Of a DNA stretch of 13,125 bases, positions 6,316-12,988 are shown piece by piece. Location: the NCBI GenBank assembly GCA_900556545.1, contig USPE01000030.1, positions 1-13,125 of the forward strand. Reading direction: 5' to 3'. Both the position numbers and the translations under genes were made by a program. The DNA is from an uncultured Peptococcaceae bacterium (GTDB lineage Bacteria > Bacillota > Peptococcia > Peptococcales > Peptococcaceae). The notes below the pieces were generated by a model. The model saw only the letters and a program-made list of their open reading frames with translations. It did not search any database and was not told the DNA's origin. Numbering within the stretch: position 1 is the first letter of the stretch; each line of letters starts with the position of its first letter.

Positions 6316-7143
6316 ATGTCTTACCAAGCATTGGCGGCTGTATATGACTTGCTGATGGAAGAGATTGATTATCAGCAGTGGGCCGATTATATACACAGCC
6401 TGCTGGAAGAACAGCATTGTCCCGGTAAACGCTTGTTGGATTTAGGCTGTGGGACAGGCAGCATCACCATGCTGCTGGCGCAGAAGGGATACCGCATAAC
6501 CGCTGTTGATCTATCGGCAGATATGCTGGCGCAGGCGCGGCGTAAAAATCAGACGCTCAATTTGCCCATTCGGTGGGAACAGCAGGATATGACAGAACTG
6601 CTGCTGGAAGATGATGGGGGAGAGCCGCCGGTGTTCGATGGCGTTATTGCTACCTTTGATGCGGTGAATTATATTACCGATGCGGAACAGCTGCAGCATT
6701 TGCTGCAAAGCCTGGAGTTTATGATGGCCGATAACGGGATACTGATTTTTGATATACAGACGCCTTATAAGCTGCGGGAGTATCTGGGCGACAATATTTT
6801 TACACTGCATCATCCCCAGGTGGAGTATATGTGGGAAAATCATTTTGATCAAGAAGAACAGATTTGCCAGATGGATATCACCTTCTTTTTAAAGCAGGAG
6901 AATGGCCTGTATCAGCGCGTTACCGAGTCCCACAGGGAGAAAGTTTATGAACTGGATTTGCTGCGGATGTGGCTGGATTTATATGGCTTTGAAGTGATTG
7001 CTGTGTATGGGGAATTGTCCCGTCAGCCGGTAGGGGAACAAGACCATCGGGCCGTATTTGTGGCGCGGCATCGTTCCTGGGAGGAACAGATTGCCCAGGC
7101 AGATGCATTTGAAGATGATGACATGTCATTTTGTGAAGTATAA
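6316..7143 (+). CDS. yqeM: Class I SAM-dependent methyltransferase, YqeM type
   Basis: A 275-residue cytoplasmic protein with a Rossmann methyltransferase fold. Motif I is LLDLGCGTGS (about 40-49), followed by an acidic motif II region, ITAVDLSADMLAQAR, and FDGVIATFDAVNYI for motif IV. It starts MSYQALAAVYDLLM, the usual opening of the methyltransferase encoded next to rsfS in Firmicutes (B. subtilis yqeM). The ATG at 6316 is preferred because GGGGA (6306-6310) precedes it by 5 bases; a TTG at 6304 is in frame but overlaps rsfS. The substrate is unknown for this family; the ribosome-linked neighbourhood makes RNA or a ribosomal protein possible but unproven. The C-terminus is acidic (FEDDDMSFCEV) and the protein is somewhat longer than B. 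subtilis YqeM. Confidence 0.85.
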   Translation: MSYQALAAVYDLLMEEIDYQQWADYIHSLLEEQHCPGKRLLDLGCGTGSITMLLAQKGYRITAVDLSADMLAQARRKNQTLNLPIRWEQQDMTELLLEDDGGEPPVFDGVIATFDAVNYITDAEQLQHLLQSLEFMMADNGILIFDIQTPYKLREYLGDNIFTLHHPQVEYMWENHFDQEEQICQMDITFFLKQENGLYQRVTESHREKVYELDLLRMWLDLYGFEVIAVYGELSRQPVGEQDHRAVFVARHRSWEEQIAQADAFEDDDMSFCEV

Positions 7144-7196
7144 TTTTTGAACACGATCAATCAAACAGATGGATCGTTTGAGGAGAGGAAGCAACG

Positions 7197-7973
7197 GTGC
7201 AGATTGCGTTTTTTGATTCTGGCATTGGAGGTTTGACGGTGCTGCATCAAGCCAGACGGAAAATGCCGCAGGAAAATTTTCTGTATTATGCAGATACCGA
7301 TCATGTTCCGTATGGAAGAAAGACAAAGGATGAGATTCGGCGTTATGTGCAGGAGGCGGTGGACTTTATTGCGCAGCAGGATGTAAAAGCATTGGTGGTG
7401 GCCTGCAACACCGCCACCAGCGTGGCTATTCAGGCGCTGCGGGCGCGATACAGCTTTCCCATTTTTGGTATGGAACCGGCGGTAAAGCCGGCGGTCAATG
7501 ACACCAGCTGTACCAAGCGGATTTTGGTGACGGCCACACCGGTGACCATTCGGGAGGAAAAGCTGCAGAATTTGCTGCATCAGGTGGATCAGCATCATCA
7601 GGTGGATCTGCTGCCGCTGCCCAAATTGGTAGAATTTGCAGAGTCGGATATGTTTGATGATGGACAGGCCGAAGCCTATCTGAGACAAGTGCTGGCCCCC
7701 TTTGATCTGAATCGGTACTGCACTGTGGTTTTAGGCTGCACCCACTTTAATTATTTTAAAAACAGCTTTCATAAGATTTTGCCGGAAGATATTGCCATGA
7801 TTGACGGCAGCGCCGGAACAGTCAATAATTTGTATCATGTGCTGGAAGAACAGGGGTTATTAGAAGAACAGAGCGGAAAGGTGCGGTATTACACGTCTGG
7901 TCGTTCTGCCGAGCAATTGCGGCCTAAGTATGAACAATTATTGCTGCGCCTGGACGAAATGCTCACATATTAG
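7197..7973 (+). CDS. murI: Glutamate racemase
   Basis: Interconverts L- and D-glutamate to supply D-glutamate for peptidoglycan, by a two-cysteine, cofactor-free mechanism. The 258-residue protein opens with IAFFDSGIGGLTVL, has the substrate loop ADTDHVPYG (family form: D-x-x-x-x-PYG), and both catalytic cysteines: VVACNTATS (Cys70) and VLGCTHFNYF (Cys181). The second motif reads CTHFNY where many relatives have CTHYPL or CTHFPL, a modest variation. The start is GTG at 7197, well supported by AGGAGAGG (7181-7188), 8 bases upstream. It follows yqeM by 53 bases and probably belongs to the same operon; a TATAAT at 7139-7144 overlaps the yqeM stop but lacks a convincing -35. Confidence 0.94.
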   Translation: MQIAFFDSGIGGLTVLHQARRKMPQENFLYYADTDHVPYGRKTKDEIRRYVQEAVDFIAQQDVKALVVACNTATSVAIQALRARYSFPIFGMEPAVKPAVNDTSCTKRILVTATPVTIREEKLQNLLHQVDQHHQVDLLPLPKLVEFAESDMFDDGQAEAYLRQVLAPFDLNRYCTVVLGCTHFNYFKNSFHKILPEDIAMIDGSAGTVNNLYHVLEEQGLLEEQSGKVRYYTSGRSAEQLRPKYEQLLLRLDEMLTY

Positions 7974-7991
7974 GGAAAAGGAGCGAGGACG

Positions 7992-8231
7992 ATGTTTCAT
8001 TTTTGGAAAAGTGCAAAAGTATATGCCCAACGGGCAACGGTGATGGACTTTGGTCTGCTGAAAATCTGCCTGTGCGCACTGGGTATTGTGCTGGGCGTTA
8101 CCGTACCGCGCAAAAAGAAAGTGCAGACAGGCATTCTGGCCAGCGGTGTGTTTGTGGCCACTTGCTTGCCGCTGATGAATAAATTTTTAGATATTTCTGA
8201 CGAACTGGCCGCTGCCAAACAGGAAAAATAA
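7992..8231 (+). CDS. Small two-helix membrane protein (family often labelled 'permease of phosphate ABC transporter')
   Basis: A 79-residue protein with a short polar N-terminus, a first hydrophobic segment (about 22-38, LLKICLCALGIVLGV), a basic turn (PRKKK) and a second hydrophobic segment (about 46-62, GILASGVFVATCLPLM), ending in a charged tail. The pattern LLK-CLCALG...VP-KKK...VFVAT-PLM matches a small conserved family of anaerobic Firmicutes that databases often name as a phosphate ABC permease. It is far too short for a transporter permease, and that name is not supported. By the positive-inside rule the basic turn should face the cytoplasm. AGGAG at about 7979-7983 precedes the ATG, and a terminator follows at once, so it is the last gene of the operon. 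Function is unknown. Confidence 0.75.
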   Translation: MFHFWKSAKVYAQRATVMDFGLLKICLCALGIVLGVTVPRKKKVQTGILASGVFVATCLPLMNKFLDISDELAAAKQEK

Positions 8232-8239
8232 GATAAACG

Positions 8240-8283
8240 AAACCTCCCAATTTGGACTGAAATAGTTTGGATTGGGAGGTTTT
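8240..8283 (+). terminator. Intrinsic terminator between convergent operons
   Basis: AAACCTCCCAAT (8240-8251) pairs perfectly over 12 bases with ATTGGGAGGTTT (8271-8282), with a 19-base loop and a short T run on the + strand (8280-8283). It lies between the + strand operon end (8231) and the minus strand lysR stop (8296), so it may serve both directions. Confidence 0.85.
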
Positions 8284-8295
8284 ATCATTGGGTTG

Positions 8296-9216
8296 TTAAC
8301 TGGTTGGGTTAAAGAAATATTTTTCTGCAAATTGAATAAAATGAGTCAGCGATGGCTGCACTTCCGCAGTTTGTGTTGTTACTAAATAAGCATCGGTTGA
8401 AATGAAAATTTCAATTTCCTGGGTACTCAGTTCAGCATCATCAAAAGGAGCATTTTGAAAATAGTCTAAAATGACAGAGGATGTAAGAGAAATTCCATTT
8501 TCGACTTTTAAAAATTGTGTTGTCATTGTATAAACAGCACTCTCCACAAAATCTATTTTGTAATATTGATTCAAAATTTGCTGTGCGGGAATGCATCCGT
8601 TTTTGGGAAATAACAATGGATATTGTGCCAGTTGTTGTAATGGAATTTTTTTAAAAGTATTTAATGGATGTGTTTTTTTTAGTACAGCTTTTAAATGTCC
8701 TTTTTTTAGAAAATGAAACTGTAAATCCGGGTATTTTTGTTTGATTTTTTGCAATGTGTCCTGTTCAATCAGAATGATACCGAACGGTGTTTTTTTATGT
8801 GCTGCTCGCTCAATAATTTCCAATGTATCGTGAATTTCTGTTTTGATTATCCATTGAGGTTGTTGTTTACAGGCTTGCAAAAATTGAAACAAATAGGTAT
8901 TGCCCAAGAAAGGAGCAACTTCTAATAAAATTTCTTCTGATTTTGTTAGTTGGGTTGTACGCAGAGTATTTAAATTACTTTGCAACAGTTCAAGTTGTTG
9001 AAAAATAGTATTAGCTGTTTGTACTACTTGTTGTCCTGCCTCGGTTAAAACTACGCCGTTATAGTAGCGTTCTAATAATGGCAATTCCAATTCTTCTTCT
9101 AAACGTTTGATGGCTTCGCTTAAACTAGGTTGGCTTACATGAATTGCTTCAGCTGCGCGTGTCATATTTTTATGTTTTTCGATTTCCCGCAAATATTCCA
9201 GCTGTTCTAAGCGCAT
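8296..9216 (-). CDS. LysR-family transcriptional regulator
   Basis: A 306-residue protein starting MRLEQLEYLREIEKHKNMTR, with the LysR winged helix-turn-helix at about residues 18-37 (AAEAIHVSQPSLSEAIKRLE) and LLERYYNGVVLTEAGQQVV completing the DNA-binding domain. A linker helix and a periplasmic-binding-like effector domain (about 90-295) follow. The start at 9216 is chosen over an in-frame upstream ATG (9297) because AGGAGG lies 9 bases before it and the LysR fold begins there. The gene is divergent from an M20 amidohydrolase gene, the usual arrangement of a LysR regulator and its target. By eye it is clearly richer in A and T than its neighbours, which may mean separate acquisition. The effector is unknown; a ureido or carbamoyl compound would fit the neighbour. 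Confidence 0.93.
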   Translation of the reverse strand: MRLEQLEYLREIEKHKNMTRAAEAIHVSQPSLSEAIKRLEEELELPLLERYYNGVVLTEAGQQVVQTANTIFQQLELLQSNLNTLRTTQLTKSEEILLEVAPFLGNTYLFQFLQACKQQPQWIIKTEIHDTLEIIERAAHKKTPFGIILIEQDTLQKIKQKYPDLQFHFLKKGHLKAVLKKTHPLNTFKKIPLQQLAQYPLLFPKNGCIPAQQILNQYYKIDFVESAVYTMTTQFLKVENGISLTSSVILDYFQNAPFDDAELSTQEIEIFISTDAYLVTTQTAEVQPSLTHFIQFAEKYFFNPTS

Positions 9217-9240
9217 ATACTGATTCCTCCTATTCCTGAG

Positions 9241-9269
9241 TGATAGGTATTGCCTATGCCTTTCTATCA
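9241..9269. promoter_or_regulatory. Candidate LysR operator (nested inverted repeats)
   Basis: ATAGG (9243-9247) and CCTAT (9253-9257) form a 5-5-5 palindrome containing the LysR-type T-N11-A motif. TGATAG (9241-9246) and CTATCA (9264-9269) form a second, wider inverted repeat. The block overlaps the -10 and start region of the predicted lysR promoter, as expected for autorepression. Confidence 0.5.
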
Positions 9270-9297
9270 TTATTACCGATTTCTCAAATAGAGTCAA
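9269..9297 (-). promoter_or_regulatory. Candidate lysR promoter
   Basis: On the minus strand TTGACT (9292-9297) is 17 bases from AATAAT (9269-9274). Transcription would begin near 9262, inside the palindromic operator block, about 46 bases before the lysR start. Confidence 0.55.
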
Positions 9298-9338
9298 ACT
9301 GTTTATAATAAAAGTATAGTGAGGTTATGAACTACAAT

Positions 9339-9348
9339 GCTATATAAT
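9339..9348 (+). promoter_or_regulatory. Candidate -10 element for the amidohydrolase gene
   Basis: TATAAT (9343-9348), with TGC followed by TATA just before it, lies 30 bases upstream of the ATG. No good -35 is found 16-18 bases upstream (TGAGGT at best), which would fit an activator-dependent promoter controlled by the divergent LysR protein. Confidence 0.4.
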
Positions 9349-9377
9349 TAAAAGGCCAGTATAAGGAGGAGTTCATC

Positions 9378-10652
9378 ATGTATCAGTGCAGTAAAGAACG
9401 CATGCAGGATAAAATTATAACATTCAGCCAGTATGGGAGAACGCCAAAGGGTGGTATTACGCGCTATACATTATCACCGGAAGCAGCCCAGGCGCGGGAA
9501 GAATTTCGGCGGCGTATGGAAGCCATCGGCGCTGTAATTGAGATTGACGATTTGGGTGATATGTATGCTACATTGGAAGGCAGCAAAAAAGATGCAAAAC
9601 GAATTGTGATGGGTTCTCATATAGACTCTGTAAAAAATGGCGGTAATTATGACGGCGTTTTGGGTGTTATCTCTGCCATGGAAGTGCTGGAAACAGTGGT
9701 AGAGCAGCAAATTCCTCATGAGCATCCACTGACCGCTATGATTTGGACCAATGAGGAAGGATCGCTGTATCCGCCCTGCATGATGTGTTCGGCCATTGTC
9801 TGCAATGATTATATGCCGGACAATATCAGACATAATTTTGAGTACGAAGATATGATGAATGCGCCAAGCATTTTAGATGCCAGCCAGACATTCGGTCAGG
9901 CGTTGGAGCAGTCCGGCTACAAAGGTGACAAAGCTGTGCGGCTGAGTAGAGAAAATGCTTTGTGTATGTTTGAAACGCATATTGAGCAGGGCCCTATTCT
10001 GGAAGATGGGGGAAAAGAAATCGGTGTGGTGGATTGCGTGATGGGAATGCACAATTTCCGCTTGTGTTTCTATGGGCAGACAGTGCATGCCGGTACATTT
10101 CCTATGAAAAAGCGGAAGGACGCATTTTTAGCTGCATCACAAGCGCTAGTTTATCTGCATGAAAAAATCGATGCCCTGGGTGTGGATGATTTGGTGTATA
10201 CTACTGGCGAGTTGAACTGTCATCCACGTGTACATTCTTGTGTGCCGGATTATTTTGATTTTACTTTTGATGTGCGGCATACTGATGCGGCAGTAATTCA
10301 GCAGGTTTGCGAGATTGTGAAATCCTGTGAAACAATGAGTTGGGCAGGATGTGCCTGTGAAGTAAAGAAACAGTGGAATCGTGATACTATTTTCTGGGAT
10401 TCTCGTTTGGTGTCTTATGTGGAAGAGACTGCGCGGGAACTGGGCATTGGCTATCAGCGCATTCATTCTGGCGCGGGACATGATGCACAGTTTGTGGCGT
10501 ATATGTTGCCTACCACCATGATTTTTGTACAGTCGCGTGGCGGTTTATCTCATTGTGAGGAAGAATTTTCTGAGTTGGAGCATTGTACAACTGGAGCAAC
10601 CATCATGTTGCAGGCGGTGTTGAAAGCCGACCGGAATTTTGAATTATCATAA
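9378..10652 (+). CDS. M20-family Zn-dependent amidohydrolase (allantoate amidohydrolase / N-carbamoyl-L-amino acid hydrolase type)
   Basis: A 424-residue binuclear metallo-amidohydrolase. Expected metal ligands and catalytic residues are visible: GSHIDSV (His81), NYDGVLGV (Asp92), TNEEGS (Glu126, Glu127), FETHIEQGPILE (His201) and GGLSHCEEEFSE (His392). HAGTFPMKKRKDA marks the dimerisation-domain part of the substrate site, and SGAGHDAQF is the typical late motif. This family cleaves ureido or carbamoyl groups (allantoate, N-carbamoyl amino acids, beta-ureidopropionate); the exact substrate cannot be told from sequence. The stretch after the EEG motif is cysteine-rich (PPCMMCSAIVC). AGGAGG (9364-9369) is 8 bases before the ATG. 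It is divergent from lysR and followed by a terminator, so it forms a single-gene unit, and no purine or pyrimidine catabolic genes are adjacent. Confidence 0.9.
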   Translation: MYQCSKERMQDKIITFSQYGRTPKGGITRYTLSPEAAQAREEFRRRMEAIGAVIEIDDLGDMYATLEGSKKDAKRIVMGSHIDSVKNGGNYDGVLGVISAMEVLETVVEQQIPHEHPLTAMIWTNEEGSLYPPCMMCSAIVCNDYMPDNIRHNFEYEDMMNAPSILDASQTFGQALEQSGYKGDKAVRLSRENALCMFETHIEQGPILEDGGKEIGVVDCVMGMHNFRLCFYGQTVHAGTFPMKKRKDAFLAASQALVYLHEKIDALGVDDLVYTTGELNCHPRVHSCVPDYFDFTFDVRHTDAAVIQQVCEIVKSCETMSWAGCACEVKKQWNRDTIFWDSRLVSYVEETARELGIGYQRIHSGAGHDAQFVAYMLPTTMIFVQSRGGLSHCEEEFSELEHCTTGATIMLQAVLKADRNFELS

Positions 10653-10673
10653 AAAGAAAATAATTATTTTTCT

Positions 10674-10734
10674 GTACTTCTTATCAAGTAGACTCCAAAA
10701 GTTGAAGCAACTTGATGGGAAGTACTTTGTTTTT
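10674..10734 (+). terminator. Intrinsic terminator after the amidohydrolase gene
   Basis: The arms at 10674-10689 and 10710-10725 pair over 16 bases with two G-U pairs (GTACTTC with GAAGTAC at the base, ATCAAGT with ACTTGAT at the top) around a 20-base loop. TTTGTTTTT follows directly (10726-10734). Confidence 0.9.
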
Positions 10735-10737
10735 CGA

Positions 10738-10743
10738 TATAAT
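10738..10743 (+). promoter_or_regulatory. Possible -10 element for the Crp/Fnr-TSUP operon
   Basis: TATAAT occurs just after the terminator T run, about 75 bases before the regulator gene. No convincing -35 is present; the corresponding position falls in the terminator stem. A TACAAT at 10793-10798 is a weaker alternative. The region from 10653 to 10818 holds this and the terminator only. Confidence 0.3.
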
Positions 10744-10818
10744 AAAATGCGCCATTTCAACATTTGATAATGCAGCTGCGGGAAATTTTTTGTACAATGT
10801 AAACAAGAGGTGATACTG

Positions 10819-11409
10819 ATGATGACTGAAAAACTGACCATGCTGCAGCAGACGCTGGAGCGGTTTGCAGGCTATGCCATGCCGGCCGAGCTAAAGGAAC
10901 AATTGGAGAACATGGCGCAAGAACGTCACTATGCCAAAGATACCACGCTGCTTTCCGTGGAAGAGCTGCCGCAGGAAATTTATTATATTTGCAAAGGGCT
11001 GTGCCGCAGCTATTATCTGGATAAAGACGGCAATGATGTAACACGGTTCTTCATTTTAGAAGGGGATTTTTGTTTTACCGAAGTGCAGATTTTATCACAA
11101 AAATCAGATTTGTGCATCGAAACGTTGGAAGATTGCGACGGATTGGCCTTTCAGATTGGGGATTTGGATTTGCTGCAGGATTGGGTTTTTATGAAAGATG
11201 CGTATATTGAAGCGTTAAAAAGTAATCTGCGCTATAAGCTGCGCAGGGAAAGCGGTTTTCTGCTGGGCTCTGCTACAGAACGATATCTGGAATTTCAGCT
11301 GCGGTATCCGGGATTGGAGCAGCGTGTCCGGCAAAGCCAGCTGGCTTCTTATCTGGGCATTACACCTACCTCGTTAAGCCGCATTCGCAGAACGCTGCGG
11401 AAAAACTAA
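10819..11409 (+). CDS. Crp/Fnr-family transcriptional regulator
   Basis: A 196-residue protein with an N-terminal cyclic-nucleotide-binding-like beta-roll (about 25-115, including EEIYYICKG-like EIYYICKGLCRSYYLDKDG and FFILEGDFCFTE) and a C-terminal winged helix (about 145-195, with QSQLASYLGITPTSLSRIRR as the helix-turn-helix). The motif for cAMP phosphate binding (RxSA) is not visible, and there is no N-terminal Fnr-type iron-sulfur cysteine cluster, so the ligand is unknown. AGAGGTGA (10806-10813) favours the ATG at 10819 (or 10822) over the GTG at 10810. It is followed after 37 bases by a TSUP exporter and probably controls it. Confidence 0.9.
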   Translation: MMTEKLTMLQQTLERFAGYAMPAELKEQLENMAQERHYAKDTTLLSVEELPQEIYYICKGLCRSYYLDKDGNDVTRFFILEGDFCFTEVQILSQKSDLCIETLEDCDGLAFQIGDLDLLQDWVFMKDAYIEALKSNLRYKLRRESGFLLGSATERYLEFQLRYPGLEQRVRQSQLASYLGITPTSLSRIRRTLRKN

Positions 11410-11446
11410 AAATATACTGCCCGCAGAAAGAAGGAGGATGATAGTT

Positions 11447-12157
11447 ATGTTAGAGCAGGCCTTATTTTTACTGATTTTCTTTTTATCCAATACCATTATG
11501 ACTGTAACCGGATTTGCGGGCACTATGCTGGCTATGCCTGCATCTATTTTGCTGCTGGGTGTGGAGGATGCCCGTTTTATTTTAAATGTGACAGCGATTT
11601 TATCCTGCGTGTTTATTGCGGTGCAGCAATGGAAATATGCCAACAAAAAGGAACTGAAAAAAATTCTGCTGATCATGCTGGCAGGTATGTTGGTGGGAAC
11701 GGGGCTGTACCGCATCATTCCCATGAGTTTTTTGCTGCCGGTTTATGGTGTCATCATCGTGCTGACCGCTCTGAAACGGCTCTTTTTGCCCCAGACGACC
11801 TCTTTGCCTCAGTGGGTGTGTTTGTTGGTGCTGGTGGCGGCCGGCATTATACACGGCATGTTTGTGTCCGGCGGGGCGCTGCTGGGGCTGTATGCCACAC
11901 TGATGCTGCAGGATAAATCCGAATTTCGCGCTACCGTTGCAGCCACGTGGGCAGTGCTGGATCCTACCTTTTTTGTTTTGAATTTTGACCTGGCTCTTTG
12001 GAATACCCAAAATATCATTTTGATTGGCTTGTGTATCATACCGCTGATATTATCGGTGTATATCGGCAACTGGCTGCACAATAAAATTAATGAAGCCTAT
12101 TTTATGAAGCTGACCTATGTGCTGCTGATTGCTTCCGGTTTGTCGATTATTTTGTAA
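11447..12157 (+). CDS. TauE/SafE (TSUP) family membrane transporter
   Basis: A 236-residue integral membrane protein with about seven or eight hydrophobic segments. It shows the two-fold internal repeat of the TSUP family: an N-terminal unit with TVTGFAGTMLAMPASILLLG and a second with GIIHGMFVSGGALLGLYATL. Characterised members move sulfite, sulfoacetate or other sulfonate-related anions; the substrate here cannot be assigned. GGAGG (11433-11437) serves the ATG at 11447 with 9-base spacing; the in-frame ATG at 11438 touches the ribosome site and is rejected. It shares an operon with the preceding Crp/Fnr regulator. No clear terminator follows before the convergent kdpE end; 12158-12286 shows nothing I can name. 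Confidence 0.88.
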   Translation: MLEQALFLLIFFLSNTIMTVTGFAGTMLAMPASILLLGVEDARFILNVTAILSCVFIAVQQWKYANKKELKKILLIMLAGMLVGTGLYRIIPMSFLLPVYGVIIVLTALKRLFLPQTTSLPQWVCLLVLVAAGIIHGMFVSGGALLGLYATLMLQDKSEFRATVAATWAVLDPTFFVLNFDLALWNTQNIILIGLCIIPLILSVYIGNWLHNKINEAYFMKLTYVLLIASGLSIIL

Positions 12158-12286
12158 GCTGTCTGCTGTGAAACCCTTTTCAAATATTCAAACATAAACA
12201 AACGTCTGCTGAATACATTCCAACATTCGCTTAAACAGTGCGATTCCGCGGATATACGGATGTAATGAAAGCAGCATAAAATGGAT

Positions 12287-12988
12287 TTATTCCACCTTCA
12301 TCATACGATAGCCGACACCGATGTGCGTTTGAATATATTGCGGTGAATTTGGTTCTTTCTCAATCTTTTTACGAAGCGTCGCCATAAAGACACGCAGAGA
12401 GGCAATATCGTTATCCCAACTGCTGCCCCAAATACTCTGTGTAATAAAAGTGTGGGTTAAAACTTTGCCGACATTTTTGGAAAGTAAGCAAAGCAGCTTG
12501 TATTCAATGGGGGTTAGGTGCAGTTCTTCTCCATTCAGATAGACACATCCGGCGGCATAGTCAATACGGAGTGCAGCATTGGTAAAAACAGCAGCCTCCG
12601 CAGGAGATTCCTTCTGCATCATGATGAGCCGTCTTTGGGTTACACGAAGACGAGCCAATAATTCTTCTACAGAAAACGGCTTTGTAAGATAATCGTCCGC
12701 CCCTGCGTCCAGAGCATCAATTTTATCGGTATCCTCGCTTCTTGCGCTGATGACGATAATTGGCATATTCGACCATGTACGAATTTTCTCAATAATTTCC
12801 ACACCGTCCATATCCGGCAGGCCTAAGTCAAGAAGAACAATGTCTGGGTTATGGGAAGAAGCTTCTAAAATTGCTGTCTCGCCGTTGGAGGCGGTGAGAT
12901 AACGGTAATCATGAGCCTTTAAGGTTGTTGTCATTAAATTTCTTATAGATGTATCATCTTCCACAACTAAAATCAATGGTTTATGCAT
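12287..12988 (-). CDS. kdpE: KdpE-type response regulator
   Basis: A 233-residue OmpR/PhoB-class response regulator. The receiver domain (about 4-118) has the acidic pair in LVVEDD (Asp11, Asp12), the phosphoacceptor Asp54 in VLLDLGLPDMDG, Ser81 in VISARS and Lys103 in DYLTKPF. The C-terminal winged helix (about 135-230) includes LNGEELHLTPIEYKLLCLL, THTFITQSIWG and YIQTHIGVGYRM. DLGLPDMDG, SARSEDTDKIDALDAGADDY and the coupling to a KdpD-like kinase identify it as KdpE, which in other bacteria activates the kdp potassium-uptake operon. The start at 12988 has GAGGAGGT about 10 bases upstream and begins at the receiver domain; a longer frame to 13102 runs inside kdpD in another frame and is rejected. 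It overlaps the kdpD end by 8 bases. Confidence 0.93.
   Translation of the reverse strand: MHKPLILVVEDDTSIRNLMTTTLKAHDYRYLTASNGETAILEASSHNPDIVLLDLGLPDMDGVEIIEKIRTWSNMPIIVISARSEDTDKIDALDAGADDYLTKPFSVEELLARLRVTQRRLIMMQKESPAEAAVFTNAALRIDYAAGCVYLNGEELHLTPIEYKLLCLLSKNVGKVLTHTFITQSIWGSSWDNDIASLRVFMATLRKKIEKEPNSPQYIQTHIGVGYRMMKVE

Noticed and set aside
7139..7144. TATAAT before murI as a separate promoter
   Set aside because: It overlaps the yqeM stop codon and has no acceptable -35 at 16-18 bases, so co-transcription with yqeM is simpler.
7153..7177. Short inverted repeat ACGATC/GATCGT upstream of the murI ribosome site
   Set aside because: Only 6 bp with a 13-base loop and no T run; likely chance.
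9217..9297. N-terminal extension of the LysR protein by 27 residues
   Set aside because: It would cover the predicted promoter and operator, lacks a ribosome site, and the LysR fold begins at the 9216 start, which has AGGAGG.
11629..11916. A 95-codon + strand frame inside the TSUP gene
   Set aside because: It overlaps a well-supported membrane protein in another frame and shows no recognisable domain.
12188..12277. A 29-codon minus-strand frame just downstream of kdpE (MLLSLHPYIRGIALFKRMLE at its start)
   Set aside because: It looks mildly protein-like, but it is very short, has no properly spaced ribosome site (AAGGTGG is about 15 bases away) and no recognised family. It could be a gene remnant; evidence is insufficient.
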